27,879 nucleotides of DNA, taken from NCBI GenBank assembly GCA_002503285.1, contig DARI01000011.1, positions 23,851 through 51,729 of the forward strand, in the 5' to 3' direction. Of the stretch, positions 15,182-23,786 are shown in pieces. A model generated the notes under the pieces. That model saw nothing but the letters and a program-made list of their open reading frames with translations, was not told the origin of the DNA and did not search any database. The position numbers and the translations under genes are program-made. Numbering within the stretch: the first letter of the stretch is position 1; each line of letters starts with the position of its first letter. Origin of the DNA: Euryarchaeota archaeon UBA557. Its GTDB lineage: Archaea > Thermoplasmatota > Poseidoniia > Poseidoniales > Thalassarchaeaceae.

Positions 15182-17050
15182 ATGAAGTGGGGTAATATGG
15201 CAAGATATATCCGCGAACTAGAAGCCAGAAATGATCTACTTAGAATTAGTAATCCTGTTGATGTCAAGTTTGAAGCAGGCTGTATTGCAGATTATTTAGT
15301 CAAGAATGGAGGGCCTGCAGTAATATTTGATCAACCCCGGCTGGCTGATGGTAGTATCAGTAAATATTCCTTAGCCATGAATCTATTTGGAACAAGAGAG
15401 AGGACTAATCTTGCTCTCGGCGTTAAAGAACCTAGAGAAATTGGAGATAGAATGGTTGCACTAATGAAACCGGATATTGGCGGTATATTGAAGGCACCAT
15501 GGAAAGGATTGGGTTTAGCAATGGAAGGTATGTCTATGGCCCCTAAAAGGGTTAAGAAAGCTGCTTGTCAGCAAATCGTTATTGATGATCCAGATCTCAC
15601 TAAATTACCAATACCTACCACATGGCCGTTAGATGGTGGTCCATTTATGACATTGCCACTTGTAATAACTGCTGATTCTAAAACAGGAGAACATAATATG
15701 GGCATGTACAGAAGTCAGGTTTTTGGATCAAAGGAATTAGGTTTACATTGGCAAGCACATAAGCATGGTGCAGATCATGCGGCTGAATCTGAAGATTCAA
15801 AAATGCCGGTTGCGATTTGCCTCGGTGGACCACCAGAGATTATTTTTAGTGCTATTTCACCCCTGCCAGATAATTTATCAGAATATGAATTTGCTGGATT
15901 ATTAGGTAAAAAGAGATTGAAGATAGTCAAATGTAAAACTAATGACTTATTTGTTCCTGCAGAATGTGATTTTGTAATTGAAGGTTACATGATTCCAGGT
16001 GAAACTCGTCTCGAAGGGCCATTTGGAGATCATTTTGGTCATTATTCATTAGCAGATCATTATCCAGTTATGCATGTTACTAAAATTACTCATAGAAAAG
16101 ATCCAATTATTCCAATGACAATTGTAGGAGTTCCTCCAATGGAAGATGGATATTTAGGAGAAGCGATTGGAGATTCTTTTAGACCCGTATTACAATTCCA
16201 ACACAGGGATGTAATAGATTTATTTTTACCACTTGAAACTGGATTTCATAATCTTGCCATTGTATCTTCCAAGCAACGATATCCAAGACAGAGTCGAAAA
16301 ACTGCTCTTGGATTATTGGGTGCAGGGCAAATGATGTTTTTGAAAACTATAATAGCAGTAGATAAAAATCATCCGGTTAAAGATTTAGATTGCCTTCTAG
16401 ATGTGATAGAATCGAATGTTAATATTCCAAATGACTTAGTATTTCTTAAAGGAATGGTTGCAGACACATTAGAACATGCTTCACCAATTGAAAATATTCA
16501 TACCAAGTTACTAATAGATGCAACGAGTGAAAATTCAGAAGTTGAGAAAATTGATAAAAATAATTCAAATATTAATTCGGTTGCAATATCTGCATCTGCA
16601 ATAGAAGGAATTGTTGATGTTAGAATGTTGAGGCCTTCGATGATGGTAGTTACTACCAATATCGAAGGTGGTCCGAAGCCGGAAATAAATGTTGAAGAGT
16701 ATAATGAAGAGGATGCAGAGAAACAAAGGAATAAGATAAGAAAAATTTGTGAAGAAGTTTGGAATTTAGAGTCTTCAAAGAATTTAAGATGGTTATTCAT
16801 AACTGATGATGATATTAATCTAAAGAGAGATGATTGGAAAAGGAAATTACTTTGGCAATTATTTTGTAGATTTGATGTTGGAAGAGATATTCATTTTGAT
16901 AAAAGTAAACAAAGAATAGCATGGGATGCAACGGCCCCCATACCATCCAAAAATGGTCCACTACCTGTCAGAAGATGGCCCGCTGTGACATTACATGACA
17001 AAGACATGTTAGAAAAAGTTCAGAATATGATGAAACGGATGGGTTATTAA
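15182..17050 (+). CDS. ubiD: UbiD-family prenylated-flavin-dependent decarboxylase
   Basis: UbiD enzymes decarboxylate aromatic or alpha,beta-unsaturated acids using prenyl-FMN made by a UbiX partner, which is not in this window. ATG 15182 is chosen because MKWGNMARYIRELEARNDLLRI lines up with the usual UbiD N-terminus; an in-frame GTG at 15167 adds five residues without support. The protein is 622 aa, longer than the usual 450-500. Prenyl-FMN-site signatures are HNMGMYRSQVFG (Arg near 177), FVIEGYMIPGETRLEGPFGDH (Glu near 267 and 278) and the FGHYSLADHYPVMHVTKI region. The extra length lies around 445-560, an Asn/Glu-rich linker. The stop overlaps the next gene's ATG (TAATG), so it is co-expressed with a UbiA prenyltransferase. 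That pairing suggests quinone biosynthesis, perhaps the futalosine route (MqnL/MqnP-like). Confidence 0.9.
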   Translation: MKWGNMARYIRELEARNDLLRISNPVDVKFEAGCIADYLVKNGGPAVIFDQPRLADGSISKYSLAMNLFGTRERTNLALGVKEPREIGDRMVALMKPDIGGILKAPWKGLGLAMEGMSMAPKRVKKAACQQIVIDDPDLTKLPIPTTWPLDGGPFMTLPLVITADSKTGEHNMGMYRSQVFGSKELGLHWQAHKHGADHAAESEDSKMPVAICLGGPPEIIFSAISPLPDNLSEYEFAGLLGKKRLKIVKCKTNDLFVPAECDFVIEGYMIPGETRLEGPFGDHFGHYSLADHYPVMHVTKITHRKDPIIPMTIVGVPPMEDGYLGEAIGDSFRPVLQFQHRDVIDLFLPLETGFHNLAIVSSKQRYPRQSRKTALGLLGAGQMMFLKTIIAVDKNHPVKDLDCLLDVIESNVNIPNDLVFLKGMVADTLEHASPIENIHTKLLIDATSENSEVEKIDKNNSNINSVAISASAIEGIVDVRMLRPSMMVVTTNIEGGPKPEINVEEYNEEDAEKQRNKIRKICEEVWNLESSKNLRWLFITDDDINLKRDDWKRKLLWQLFCRFDVGRDIHFDKSKQRIAWDATAPIPSKNGPLPVRRWPAVTLHDKDMLEKVQNMMKRMGY

Positions 17051-17949
17051 TGAAGTTAAAGGATATTTTAAGTTTCATCAAGATAGAGCATACTTTATTT
17101 TCACTACCTTTCATTCTTATTGGTTATATCATAGCAATAGAGCAGTTTCCTGATACCAATTCTAATATTTTGTGGATATTTTTTGCAGCAATAGGTGCTA
17201 GAGGTTTGGCTATGACATTAAATCGAATAATAGATAAAGACATTGATGCATCCAATCCTCGCACTAAAAATCGTCACCTTATATCGGGATCAATATCCAT
17301 AAAAGGTGCTTGGATATTATCCATAATATTCTTTTTAATATTGATAATTGGTGCTGGAATGTTAAATAAAGTAGCATTAATGATGTCTTGGTTACCAGTT
17401 TTAGTATTTTTTATTTATCCATACACAAAACGATTTACTTGGCTATGTCATTTATGGTTAGGAACCTGCCTCGCATTGGCACCAGCGGGTGCTTGGTTAG
17501 CAGTTGCTGCTGACATGCACGGATGGTCTGCGATAACTGGGATTAGTGAAGGATATGCAGGATTACTTTGGTTTCCTAAAATCTTCTTCATATCAATAGG
17601 AGTAATGCTATGGATTACAGTATTCGATATTAATTATGCAAAAATGGATATTAAAAATGATAAAAAAAATGGAATATATTCTTTTCCCGCAAGGTTTAAT
17701 GAAAAAGTAACAACTAGAACTTCAGTACAGTTAACATTACTTTGGTTTGCTTGCTTTGCCATTGCAGACCCAATAAATGAGATATGGTTCATAGCAACTG
17801 CGGGAATCATGGCATTGGTAAATATTTATGTAATTTTATCTCAGGAAAAATTTGATGATTTTCAAAATGTATTATTCAGAGTATCTATGTCCACAGGATG
17901 GTTATTATTGATTTCATTAATCTTAGGAAGTTTCAAACTAATCAGTTAA
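17050..17949 (+). CDS. ubiA: UbiA-family prenyltransferase (quinone biosynthesis, MqnP-like)
   Basis: This 299-aa integral membrane enzyme attaches a polyprenyl chain to an aromatic acceptor. The first Asp-rich motif is NRIIDKDIDASNPRTKNR (about 58-75) and the second is DINYAKMDIKNDKKNGIYS (about 193-211). Both bind Mg-diphosphate and both are intact. Seven to nine hydrophobic helices surround them. The NRIID...NPRT form is typical of 4-hydroxybenzoate-type and MqnP-type enzymes rather than the archaeal lipid enzyme DGGGP synthase. It overlaps the UbiD-type decarboxylase by 1 nt and is followed after 9 nt by uvrB. The prenylation/decarboxylation pair fits menaquinone synthesis by the futalosine pathway, which is inference from context. 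Confidence 0.88.
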   Translation: MKLKDILSFIKIEHTLFSLPFILIGYIIAIEQFPDTNSNILWIFFAAIGARGLAMTLNRIIDKDIDASNPRTKNRHLISGSISIKGAWILSIIFFLILIIGAGMLNKVALMMSWLPVLVFFIYPYTKRFTWLCHLWLGTCLALAPAGAWLAVAADMHGWSAITGISEGYAGLLWFPKIFFISIGVMLWITVFDINYAKMDIKNDKKNGIYSFPARFNEKVTTRTSVQLTLLWFACFAIADPINEIWFIATAGIMALVNIYVILSQEKFDDFQNVLFRVSMSTGWLLLISLILGSFKLIS

Positions 17950-17958
17950 GTGGTAATT

Positions 17959-20247
17959 ATGTTTGTTTTGAAATCTGATTATGGAACGGCTGGAGATCAA
18001 CAACAAGCCGTTGATAAGCTAGTTGAGCAAATTGAAAATGGCCAAGAGCGTTGTGTTTTACTAGGCGTAACGGGTTCTGGAAAGACATTTGCTATGGCCA
18101 ATATAATTAAAAAATTACAACGCCCTACACTAATATTATCACATAATAAGACATTGGCAAGACAATTATGGCAAGAAATGTCAGATTTGTTTCCTGAAAA
18201 TGCAGTTGAATATTTTGTTAGTTATTATGATTATTATCAACCAGAAGCATACATACCAGGGAGAGATTTATTTATCGATAAGGAATTACAAATGAATGAA
18301 AGAATTGAACAAGAGCGTTTTTCGACAGTTGCCTCTCTGGTATCTAGACCGGATGTAATTGCCGTAGGTTCGGTATCTATAATATACGGTTTGAATCCTC
18401 CCGAAGTGTTTGAGCAAAATCATTTACGTTTGTGTACAGGGGAAGAGTCGGACCCTCAAAATATTGTACATGATTTGGTTGGACTTCAATATAGGCGTAC
18501 AAAGGGAGATTTAACTAAAGGAGATGTTAGATTAAGGGGAGAAATACTAGACATTTGGATGCCTAGTAGGGATGATCCGCTACGAATAAGATTCAATTGG
18601 GAAGGAATTGAAAAGATTCAAGTTTGTGAAGCAGTATCTTGGGAAGTACTGGATGAAATTGAGGAGGCATGGATACATCCTAGAGAATTCTATATGACTG
18701 ATGAAGAAAGATTTAATGATGCTTTGAGAGATATAGAAGATGAAATGGATGAAAGAATTAGATATTATGATTCTAAAAGTATGGAATTGGAAAGTCATAG
18801 AATCGAACAACGTACAAAATTTGATTTGGAGATGTTATCTGAGGTTGGATCGTGTAAAGGTGTTGAAAATTATTCTTTACATTTCGATGGTAGGGAAAAA
18901 GGACAACGTGCATACTGTTTATTAGATTTTTTTTCTAGAAATGCAAGTAAATTTCATGGAGGAAAAAGTAACTATCTTGTAATCATGGATGAATCTCATG
19001 TGAGTTTGCCTCAAGTTGGAGGAATGTTTGGAGGAGATTATTCACGGAAAAAAAATCTAATTGATCATGGTTTTAGACTTCCTTCAGCTTATGATAATAG
19101 ACCATTAAAAATAAAAGAATTTCAAGAACTGATTCCTCAGATGCTATATGTTAGCGCAACTCCAGGAGAGAGGGAGTTACGTCACCTAGCTGAAATTACT
19201 AATCAGGCAGTTCCAGAAGGTTTGTTACACGTTAGCAGCGGAGGTGGTGCTATTCCTTCAGAAATTAAAAAATCAAAAGAAAAAAAGACTATGCAACAAG
19301 TCTTGTCAGAAATTGACGGCATTGTGAAAATGGAAATAAGACCTACTGGATTATTAGATCCCAAAATAGAAGTAAGGCCAACTGAGGGTCAAGTACAGGA
19401 CTTATTAGGCATGATAAATGAAAAAATAAAATTGAATCAGCGAATTTTAGTTACAGTATTAACCATTAAATTTGCTGAAGAGATTTCAGAATATTTTCAG
19501 AGAATGGGCGTTAAAGCTCATTATTTGCATAGTGAAATTGATACTTTAGAGAGAACTGAAATAATTAAAGCCCTGAGAATAGGACATATTGATGTAATTG
19601 TAGGAATTAATCTGTTAAGAGAAGGTTTAGACATACCTGAAGTGTCATTAGTAGCAATTTTTGATGCCGATAAACAAGGTTTTCTAAGGAATGAACGCGC
19701 TTTACTACAAACAATCGGGAGAGCATCTAGAAATGAAGATGGATCAGTCATACTCTATGCTGACACAATATCTCCTGCAATGGAGGCCGCCATTGAACAA
19801 ACAATATCTAGAAGAAGTAGGCAAAATAAACATAATTTAGCAAATAATATAACTCCCAAAACTATCAAAAAAAGTATTCCAAAGATGGGATTAGAAATTG
19901 AAGACTTAATGGCAGGAGTAGCAGGTAAAGGTGAAAAAGGAGGTAGGAAATTAGTTGGGAAAATTCCAAAGAAGGGAATTAATGCACTTACTAATAAATT
20001 TGACTTAGGAGTAGGTGCATGGAGTAGTAATAATTCATTAGTTGATAATATATCTCAACCTAATTGGATTGATGAAGAGATTAATAATTTTGATGATTCA
20101 AAAAATGAAGAACTAGAAAAAATAATTAAAAAATTAAAGAAAGAGATGAAACAGGCTGCTGAAAGATTAGATTTTGAAAGAGCGGCTACAATTAGAGATA
20201 GAATATATCAAATGAAAAATGCGACGGATTCAAATTTAGAACCTTAG
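17959..20247 (+). CDS. uvrB: Excinuclease ABC subunit UvrB
   Basis: UvrB is the damage-verifying helicase-like subunit of bacterial-type nucleotide excision repair; UvrA loads it and it recruits UvrC. ATG 17959 (762 aa) is preferred because MFVLKSDYGTAGDQQQAVDKL matches the canonical N-terminus; a GTG three codons upstream is unlikely. Seen in order are Walker A GVTGSGKT (36-43), the beta-hairpin YYDYYQPEAYIP that clamps DNA, DESH (motif II) in VIMDESHVSLPQVGGMF, YVSATPGE (motif III), HSEIDTLER, GINLLREGLDIPEVSL (motif V), QTIGRASRNEDGSVILYAD (motif VI), and a C-terminal UVR/UvrC-binding coiled coil (about 715-757). It carries a Lys/Gly-rich linker of about 80 residues before that coiled coil. 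UvrABC in archaea is considered bacterial in origin and is found mainly in mesophiles. It lies 9 nt after ubiA and 11 nt before the deoxyhypusine synthase gene. Confidence 0.97.
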   Translation: MFVLKSDYGTAGDQQQAVDKLVEQIENGQERCVLLGVTGSGKTFAMANIIKKLQRPTLILSHNKTLARQLWQEMSDLFPENAVEYFVSYYDYYQPEAYIPGRDLFIDKELQMNERIEQERFSTVASLVSRPDVIAVGSVSIIYGLNPPEVFEQNHLRLCTGEESDPQNIVHDLVGLQYRRTKGDLTKGDVRLRGEILDIWMPSRDDPLRIRFNWEGIEKIQVCEAVSWEVLDEIEEAWIHPREFYMTDEERFNDALRDIEDEMDERIRYYDSKSMELESHRIEQRTKFDLEMLSEVGSCKGVENYSLHFDGREKGQRAYCLLDFFSRNASKFHGGKSNYLVIMDESHVSLPQVGGMFGGDYSRKKNLIDHGFRLPSAYDNRPLKIKEFQELIPQMLYVSATPGERELRHLAEITNQAVPEGLLHVSSGGGAIPSEIKKSKEKKTMQQVLSEIDGIVKMEIRPTGLLDPKIEVRPTEGQVQDLLGMINEKIKLNQRILVTVLTIKFAEEISEYFQRMGVKAHYLHSEIDTLERTEIIKALRIGHIDVIVGINLLREGLDIPEVSLVAIFDADKQGFLRNERALLQTIGRASRNEDGSVILYADTISPAMEAAIEQTISRRSRQNKHNLANNITPKTIKKSIPKMGLEIEDLMAGVAGKGEKGGRKLVGKIPKKGINALTNKFDLGVGAWSSNNSLVDNISQPNWIDEEINNFDDSKNEELEKIIKKLKKEMKQAAERLDFERAATIRDRIYQMKNATDSNLEP

Positions 20248-20258
20248 TCGGGTTCATT

Positions 20259-21245
20259 ATGCCAAAATATTCTAAAGGTGATTTTAATACTCCAGTGAAG
20301 GATTATGATTTTTCGGTTGTTGATAATGTTAGTTCATTGATCGATCAGATGGGACAAGCAGGAGGATTTACTGCTAGCAAGTTAGCAAAGGCCAGAGATA
20401 TATTGCGTGATTCTATTGCTAAAACAGATCAAGAGGGAGTAATAAATTGGCTTTCTTTTCCTGCATGTTTATGCGCTACAGGTACAAGAGGATTTTTTCT
20501 TGAAGCCATTAAAAATAAAAAATTTAATATTATAATTACAACTTGTGGAACTTTAGACCATGATATTGCGCGTACATATGAAGATTATTTTCATGGAGAT
20601 TTTGATCTAGATGATATTGCATTAGGCGATGAGGGCTTGAATAGACTAGGAAATGTAGTTATACCGAATGAATGTTATGGGGAAATATTAGAAAAAACAG
20701 TTTTGCCATGGCTAAAGGAAATTGAAGATAAGCGTAAAATTGAGCGACCCGGCAATCCTTGGCTTGGCTTCGGTTCTGTAGAGCTCTGTTGGGAGCTTGG
20801 AGACAGAATAAATGATGAAACTTCAATTTTATATTGGGCTGCAAAAAATAGAATCCCCATTGTTATTCCGGGATTATCAGATGGGGCGATTGGTGCTCAA
20901 CTATTTATGCATAGACAAAAGAGTCCAAATTTTATGATTGACTTTCTTGCAGATGAACAAATACTTTCTGATTTAACGTGGACATCCAAAGAAAGTCATG
21001 CATTAATGATAGGTGGTGGAATTTCAAAGCACCATGTTATTTGGTGGAATCAATATAGAGGAGGTTTAGATTCAGCTGTTGGGATAACAACTGCTCCAGA
21101 ATATGATGGTTCTTTATCAGGTGCAAGATTGAAAGAAGCCATTTCTTGGGGTAAAATACGACCTACTGCCCCACAAGTAGTAGTTGAAGGGGATGCAAGC
21201 ATTATACTTCCAATATTAGGTGCAGATTTGTTTAATAAACAATGA
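20259..21245 (+). CDS. dys: Deoxyhypusine synthase
   Basis: The enzyme transfers the aminobutyl group of spermidine to a lysine of aIF5A, the first step of hypusine formation, using NAD. The 328-aa length is standard. Signatures are ITTCGTLDHDIAR, FHGDFDLDD, GNVVIPNECYG, the spermidine/NAD-pocket strands IPIVIPGLSDGAIGAQLF and MIGGGISKHHVIWWN with the catalytic Lys near residue 257, and TAPEYDGSLSGARLKEAISWGKI near the C-terminus. All are intact. It follows uvrB by 11 nt on the same strand, so both may ride on one transcript from ubiD onward. This gene implies an aIF5A gene elsewhere and spermidine in the cell, which are inferences. Confidence 0.97.
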   Translation: MPKYSKGDFNTPVKDYDFSVVDNVSSLIDQMGQAGGFTASKLAKARDILRDSIAKTDQEGVINWLSFPACLCATGTRGFFLEAIKNKKFNIIITTCGTLDHDIARTYEDYFHGDFDLDDIALGDEGLNRLGNVVIPNECYGEILEKTVLPWLKEIEDKRKIERPGNPWLGFGSVELCWELGDRINDETSILYWAAKNRIPIVIPGLSDGAIGAQLFMHRQKSPNFMIDFLADEQILSDLTWTSKESHALMIGGGISKHHVIWWNQYRGGLDSAVGITTAPEYDGSLSGARLKEAISWGKIRPTAPQVVVEGDASIILPILGADLFNKQ

Positions 21246-21300
21246 ATTTAGATTTTTAGTAACAGTAATGGCTAATAATGGCACTATGGTGCGATGAGAT

Positions 21301-21483
21301 ATGTCCGTTAGCGATATGGTACAAGGAATGATTGATGAATTGACTGCAGCACTCACAGATGCTGGTAAACACGACGGTGGCAACTCTGCTGCTGGAACAC
21401 GTGTAAGAAAAGCTATGCAAGAGATGAAGGCTCATGCTCAAGCAGTACGTCTAGCTGTTCAAAACGATAAGAACACTCGTTAA
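21301..21483 (+). CDS. Hc1/histone H1-like small chromatin protein
   Basis: This 60-aa basic, helical protein resembles the bacterial Hc1 (histone H1-like) family. The key stretch HDGGNSAAGTRVRKAMQEMK, followed by AHAQAVRLAVQNDKN, matches the GN-x-AAGTR-x-RK-x-x-Q-x-x-K pattern of short Hc1-type proteins from Bacteroidetes and of the N-terminal part of chlamydial Hc1. The Lys/Ala-rich tail of chlamydial Hc1 is absent. The likely role is nucleoid binding or compaction; DNA binding is not shown. A weak GATGAG lies close before the ATG and an AT-rich TATA-like stretch is at 21245-21258. Codon and base composition are richer in GC than in flanking genes, consistent with high expression. It stands alone, 55 bp after the deoxyhypusine synthase gene and convergent with the following genes. 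Confidence 0.72.
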   Translation: MSVSDMVQGMIDELTAALTDAGKHDGGNSAAGTRVRKAMQEMKAHAQAVRLAVQNDKNTR

Positions 21484-21523
21484 TTATTTCTTAAACTAAT
21501 AAAAAATATAGTTCAGAGTGGAC

Positions 21524-22201
21524 TCAAAGGTTTTGTGCAAGCAATTCCATTAGTCCTGTACGCAAAGGCGTGAGGGGATGCCAGCCATCTCCTCCCGCTC
21601 TTATTAATTCTTTATTTAGTGAATCAAGGTTCGGCCTTTCTCTATTTTTTCTATTATTTTCTTTGATAATACTTGGTATTTTTGATAAAGAATCAGTAGT
21701 ATGAGTATAATTTATTGAGTTATGAAATCTTGTCCATAGCATCTTTATTTCATTGAAAATAGATTCATTTGACCATGCTCTTCTTCCGCAGATATTCATA
21801 GTACCTCTAGAATCATGAAAATTATTAGATAATACTATCATAGATATCGCTTCAATGGCATCCCTAATATGAACTAAGTAATGTATTTTTGATTTGTCAA
21901 CGATATTAGTTTCATTATTTTTAATTTGCTCTACAAATAAGTAAATATCTTTTGGACTCCATTTAGAATAACCTGTGGGTATTATGAGATCATGAATAAT
22001 AATTACTAGTCTGCCATTATTATTTTTACTACCTTTAGGGATAATCAATAAGTCAACTTCATCATTAGTATCGATTCCAATCGTAGTACTAGCGTTCTTT
22101 GCATCTGAAGTAATATTTATTCCTGAACGTTTTAACCTATCTTCAAGTGCTAAATAAAAGAAATCTTTAGATCCTCGGATACAAATCTCTTGGCCCATCA
22201 T
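21524..22201 (-). CDS. Shrunken SDR/NAD-dependent epimerase-like protein
   Basis: This 225-aa protein looks like the two ends of an extended short-chain dehydrogenase (NDP-sugar epimerase/dehydratase type) with the middle missing. The N-terminus (ICIRGSKDFFYLALEDRLKRSG) has the beta-alpha rhythm of a Rossmann start but lacks GxxGxxG. The middle (LVIIIHDLIIPTGYSKWSPKD) corresponds to the usual xxxYGP region. HYLVHIRDAIEAISMIVL matches the Y-x-V-x-V-x-D-x-A-x-A segment, GTMNICGRRAWSNESIF matches the G-x-x-N-x-G region, and GWHPLTPLRTGL resembles the C-terminal G-W-x-P motif. No YxxxK catalytic pair is evident, and the length is about 90 residues short of the family. It may bind a sugar nucleotide without redox activity, or be decaying. 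Its ATG overlaps the aminotransferase stop (ATGA), so the two are coupled. Confidence 0.65.
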   Translation of the reverse strand: MMGQEICIRGSKDFFYLALEDRLKRSGINITSDAKNASTTIGIDTNDEVDLLIIPKGSKNNNGRLVIIIHDLIIPTGYSKWSPKDIYLFVEQIKNNETNIVDKSKIHYLVHIRDAIEAISMIVLSNNFHDSRGTMNICGRRAWSNESIFNEIKMLWTRFHNSINYTHTTDSLSKIPSIIKENNRKNRERPNLDSLNKELIRAGGDGWHPLTPLRTGLMELLAQNL

Positions 22202-23751
22202 ACCACTTGGGCCAATATATTTTCAGCACCTTTAGATTTTGTAAAATGAATTAAAGCATCCCTCAAAACAGATATTATAAGATCTATTTCAGAAGAGGTT
22301 AGTCCAAAATGTGGAGTAAATCTTAGAGCATTTTTACCTCCATGGATTATTCCTAAACCATTGCACCTACACCATTCTTCTACCATTCCAGGACCAATGA
22401 CAGTCAATTTAGTTGGCTCTAATTCAGCACTTAGTAATAATCCAGTACCTTGGATTTTGGTTATGCATCCAGGTAACTCATCTGAAAGTAAATTCAATTT
22501 TTCTAGGAATTCAGCACCCCTATTAACGATATTATCCCTTAGTTCTGGAGTTATTTTATCCAAAACAGCCACGGCAGTCTCCAAGGCCCTAGGATTTGTA
22601 GTCATAGTATTCCCATATATTCCAACCTCATACAAATTAGCAGCATTTTCACTTAATCCAACAATAGAGAGAGGGTATTGTCCTGCATTAAGGGCTTTAG
22701 ACCATGTCTCCATATCTGGAACTTTGCAGGTTTCGAAACCAGCATAATCAACAATACTAAGGCATCCCTGGCCCCTTAATCCGGCCTGAATAGAATCTAC
22801 CAATAGCATAGTACCATTATTAGTACATAATTTTCTTGCTTCATCATAGAATTCTCTGGTTATGCATAATCCGGGATTTCCTTCACCCATAACTGGCTCA
22901 ATTGCCATTAATTCTATGAAATCTCCATTTGATTCTGCTTTTGAGAAGGCTTCCCTGAGTTCGGCTATATTATTCGGCGAAACAAGAATTAAATTTTCGC
23001 GATCACGGAATGTGGCTAGATTAGAATCATATTTTTCTTTGCATGAATCTGATAATTGGGCGGGCCTATCGGTTCTACCATGAAATCCTTGAGTTAATGC
23101 AAGTAATTTTGGAGTTTTGCCCTCGTGCCTTCCACCTTTTGAAGTCATATTGAATGAATTTACATCAGATATCCTAAGAGATATAGTAACTGATTCAGAG
23201 CCACTATTTAGGCATACAAATCTACTAAATGGACAAAAATCTCTCTTATGGCCAACTTCTTTCCTTAGTCTATCAGCAAGTCTTTTGTGGCTGAAAGAAG
23301 GTGTCATGACATTTGCCATTACCCAGTTTTCTTTCATTGCCGATAATATATCAATTGGCCCGTGACCCATTCCGAGCATCCCGTAACCTCCATTATCATG
23401 CAACACAGCTCCATGCGAAGTAATTATCCAGGGACCTCTTGCAGCAATTGCAACGTATGGGTTAATGGTATACTTAGAATAAAAATTAACATAATCACTT
23501 TGTAATTTAGAAATAAGATCTTGTTCGTCCATTTTAAGAACATCTGAGCCAAAGTCGTTAATTAAATTATTTTGATTGATTACTGCTTCATCCACTGCTT
23601 GAGACAGTGAAGGATCTAATTTGCTAAACTTTTCAATAAAATTATCATTTAGGCCGGTTGTATTGGCGTTACCGGATTTACTACGGACTATGCTTAACTG
23701 GTTAAGGACAGAGTTCATCAATCGTCCGAGAGTGTTATCGTTCATCAACAT
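22198..23751 (-). CDS. Class III PLP-dependent aminotransferase
   Basis: This 517-aa protein has a Fold I class III aminotransferase core (about 100-505) behind an N-terminal extension of about 100 residues rich in Asn/Ser. PLP-site features are the phosphate-binding NSGSES (about 182-187), QGFHGRT, AIEPVMGEG, the pyridine-contacting Asp in LLVDSIQAGLRGQG (Asp319) and Lys352 in ETWSKALNAGQYPLSIV, which forms the Schiff base. YGNTMTTNPRALETAVAVLD and RFTPHFGLTSSEID complete the family. Relatives act on acetylornithine, GABA, lysine or glutamate semialdehyde; the substrate here cannot be assigned. Two ATG codons (23751, 23745) are possible. A TATA-like TAATTATG lies about 28 nt upstream, and there is no Shine-Dalgarno sequence. 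It is coupled to the SDR-like gene downstream, hinting at an amino-sugar or modified amino acid pathway. Confidence 0.9.
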   Translation of the reverse strand: MLMNDNTLGRLMNSVLNQLSIVRSKSGNANTTGLNDNFIEKFSKLDPSLSQAVDEAVINQNNLINDFGSDVLKMDEQDLISKLQSDYVNFYSKYTINPYVAIAARGPWIITSHGAVLHDNGGYGMLGMGHGPIDILSAMKENWVMANVMTPSFSHKRLADRLRKEVGHKRDFCPFSRFVCLNSGSESVTISLRISDVNSFNMTSKGGRHEGKTPKLLALTQGFHGRTDRPAQLSDSCKEKYDSNLATFRDRENLILVSPNNIAELREAFSKAESNGDFIELMAIEPVMGEGNPGLCITREFYDEARKLCTNNGTMLLVDSIQAGLRGQGCLSIVDYAGFETCKVPDMETWSKALNAGQYPLSIVGLSENAANLYEVGIYGNTMTTNPRALETAVAVLDKITPELRDNIVNRGAEFLEKLNLLSDELPGCITKIQGTGLLLSAELEPTKLTVIGPGMVEEWCRCNGLGIIHGGKNALRFTPHFGLTSSEIDLIISVLRDALIHFTKSKGAENILAQVV

Positions 23752-23786
23752 TTTCTGAGGAAAATCTCTTTTTTCATAATTACTGA

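Noticed and set aside
22361..22747. 128-codon plus-strand frame inside the aminotransferase gene
   Set aside because: The minus strand has intact PLP-enzyme motifs; the antisense frame is a shadow of its codon bias.
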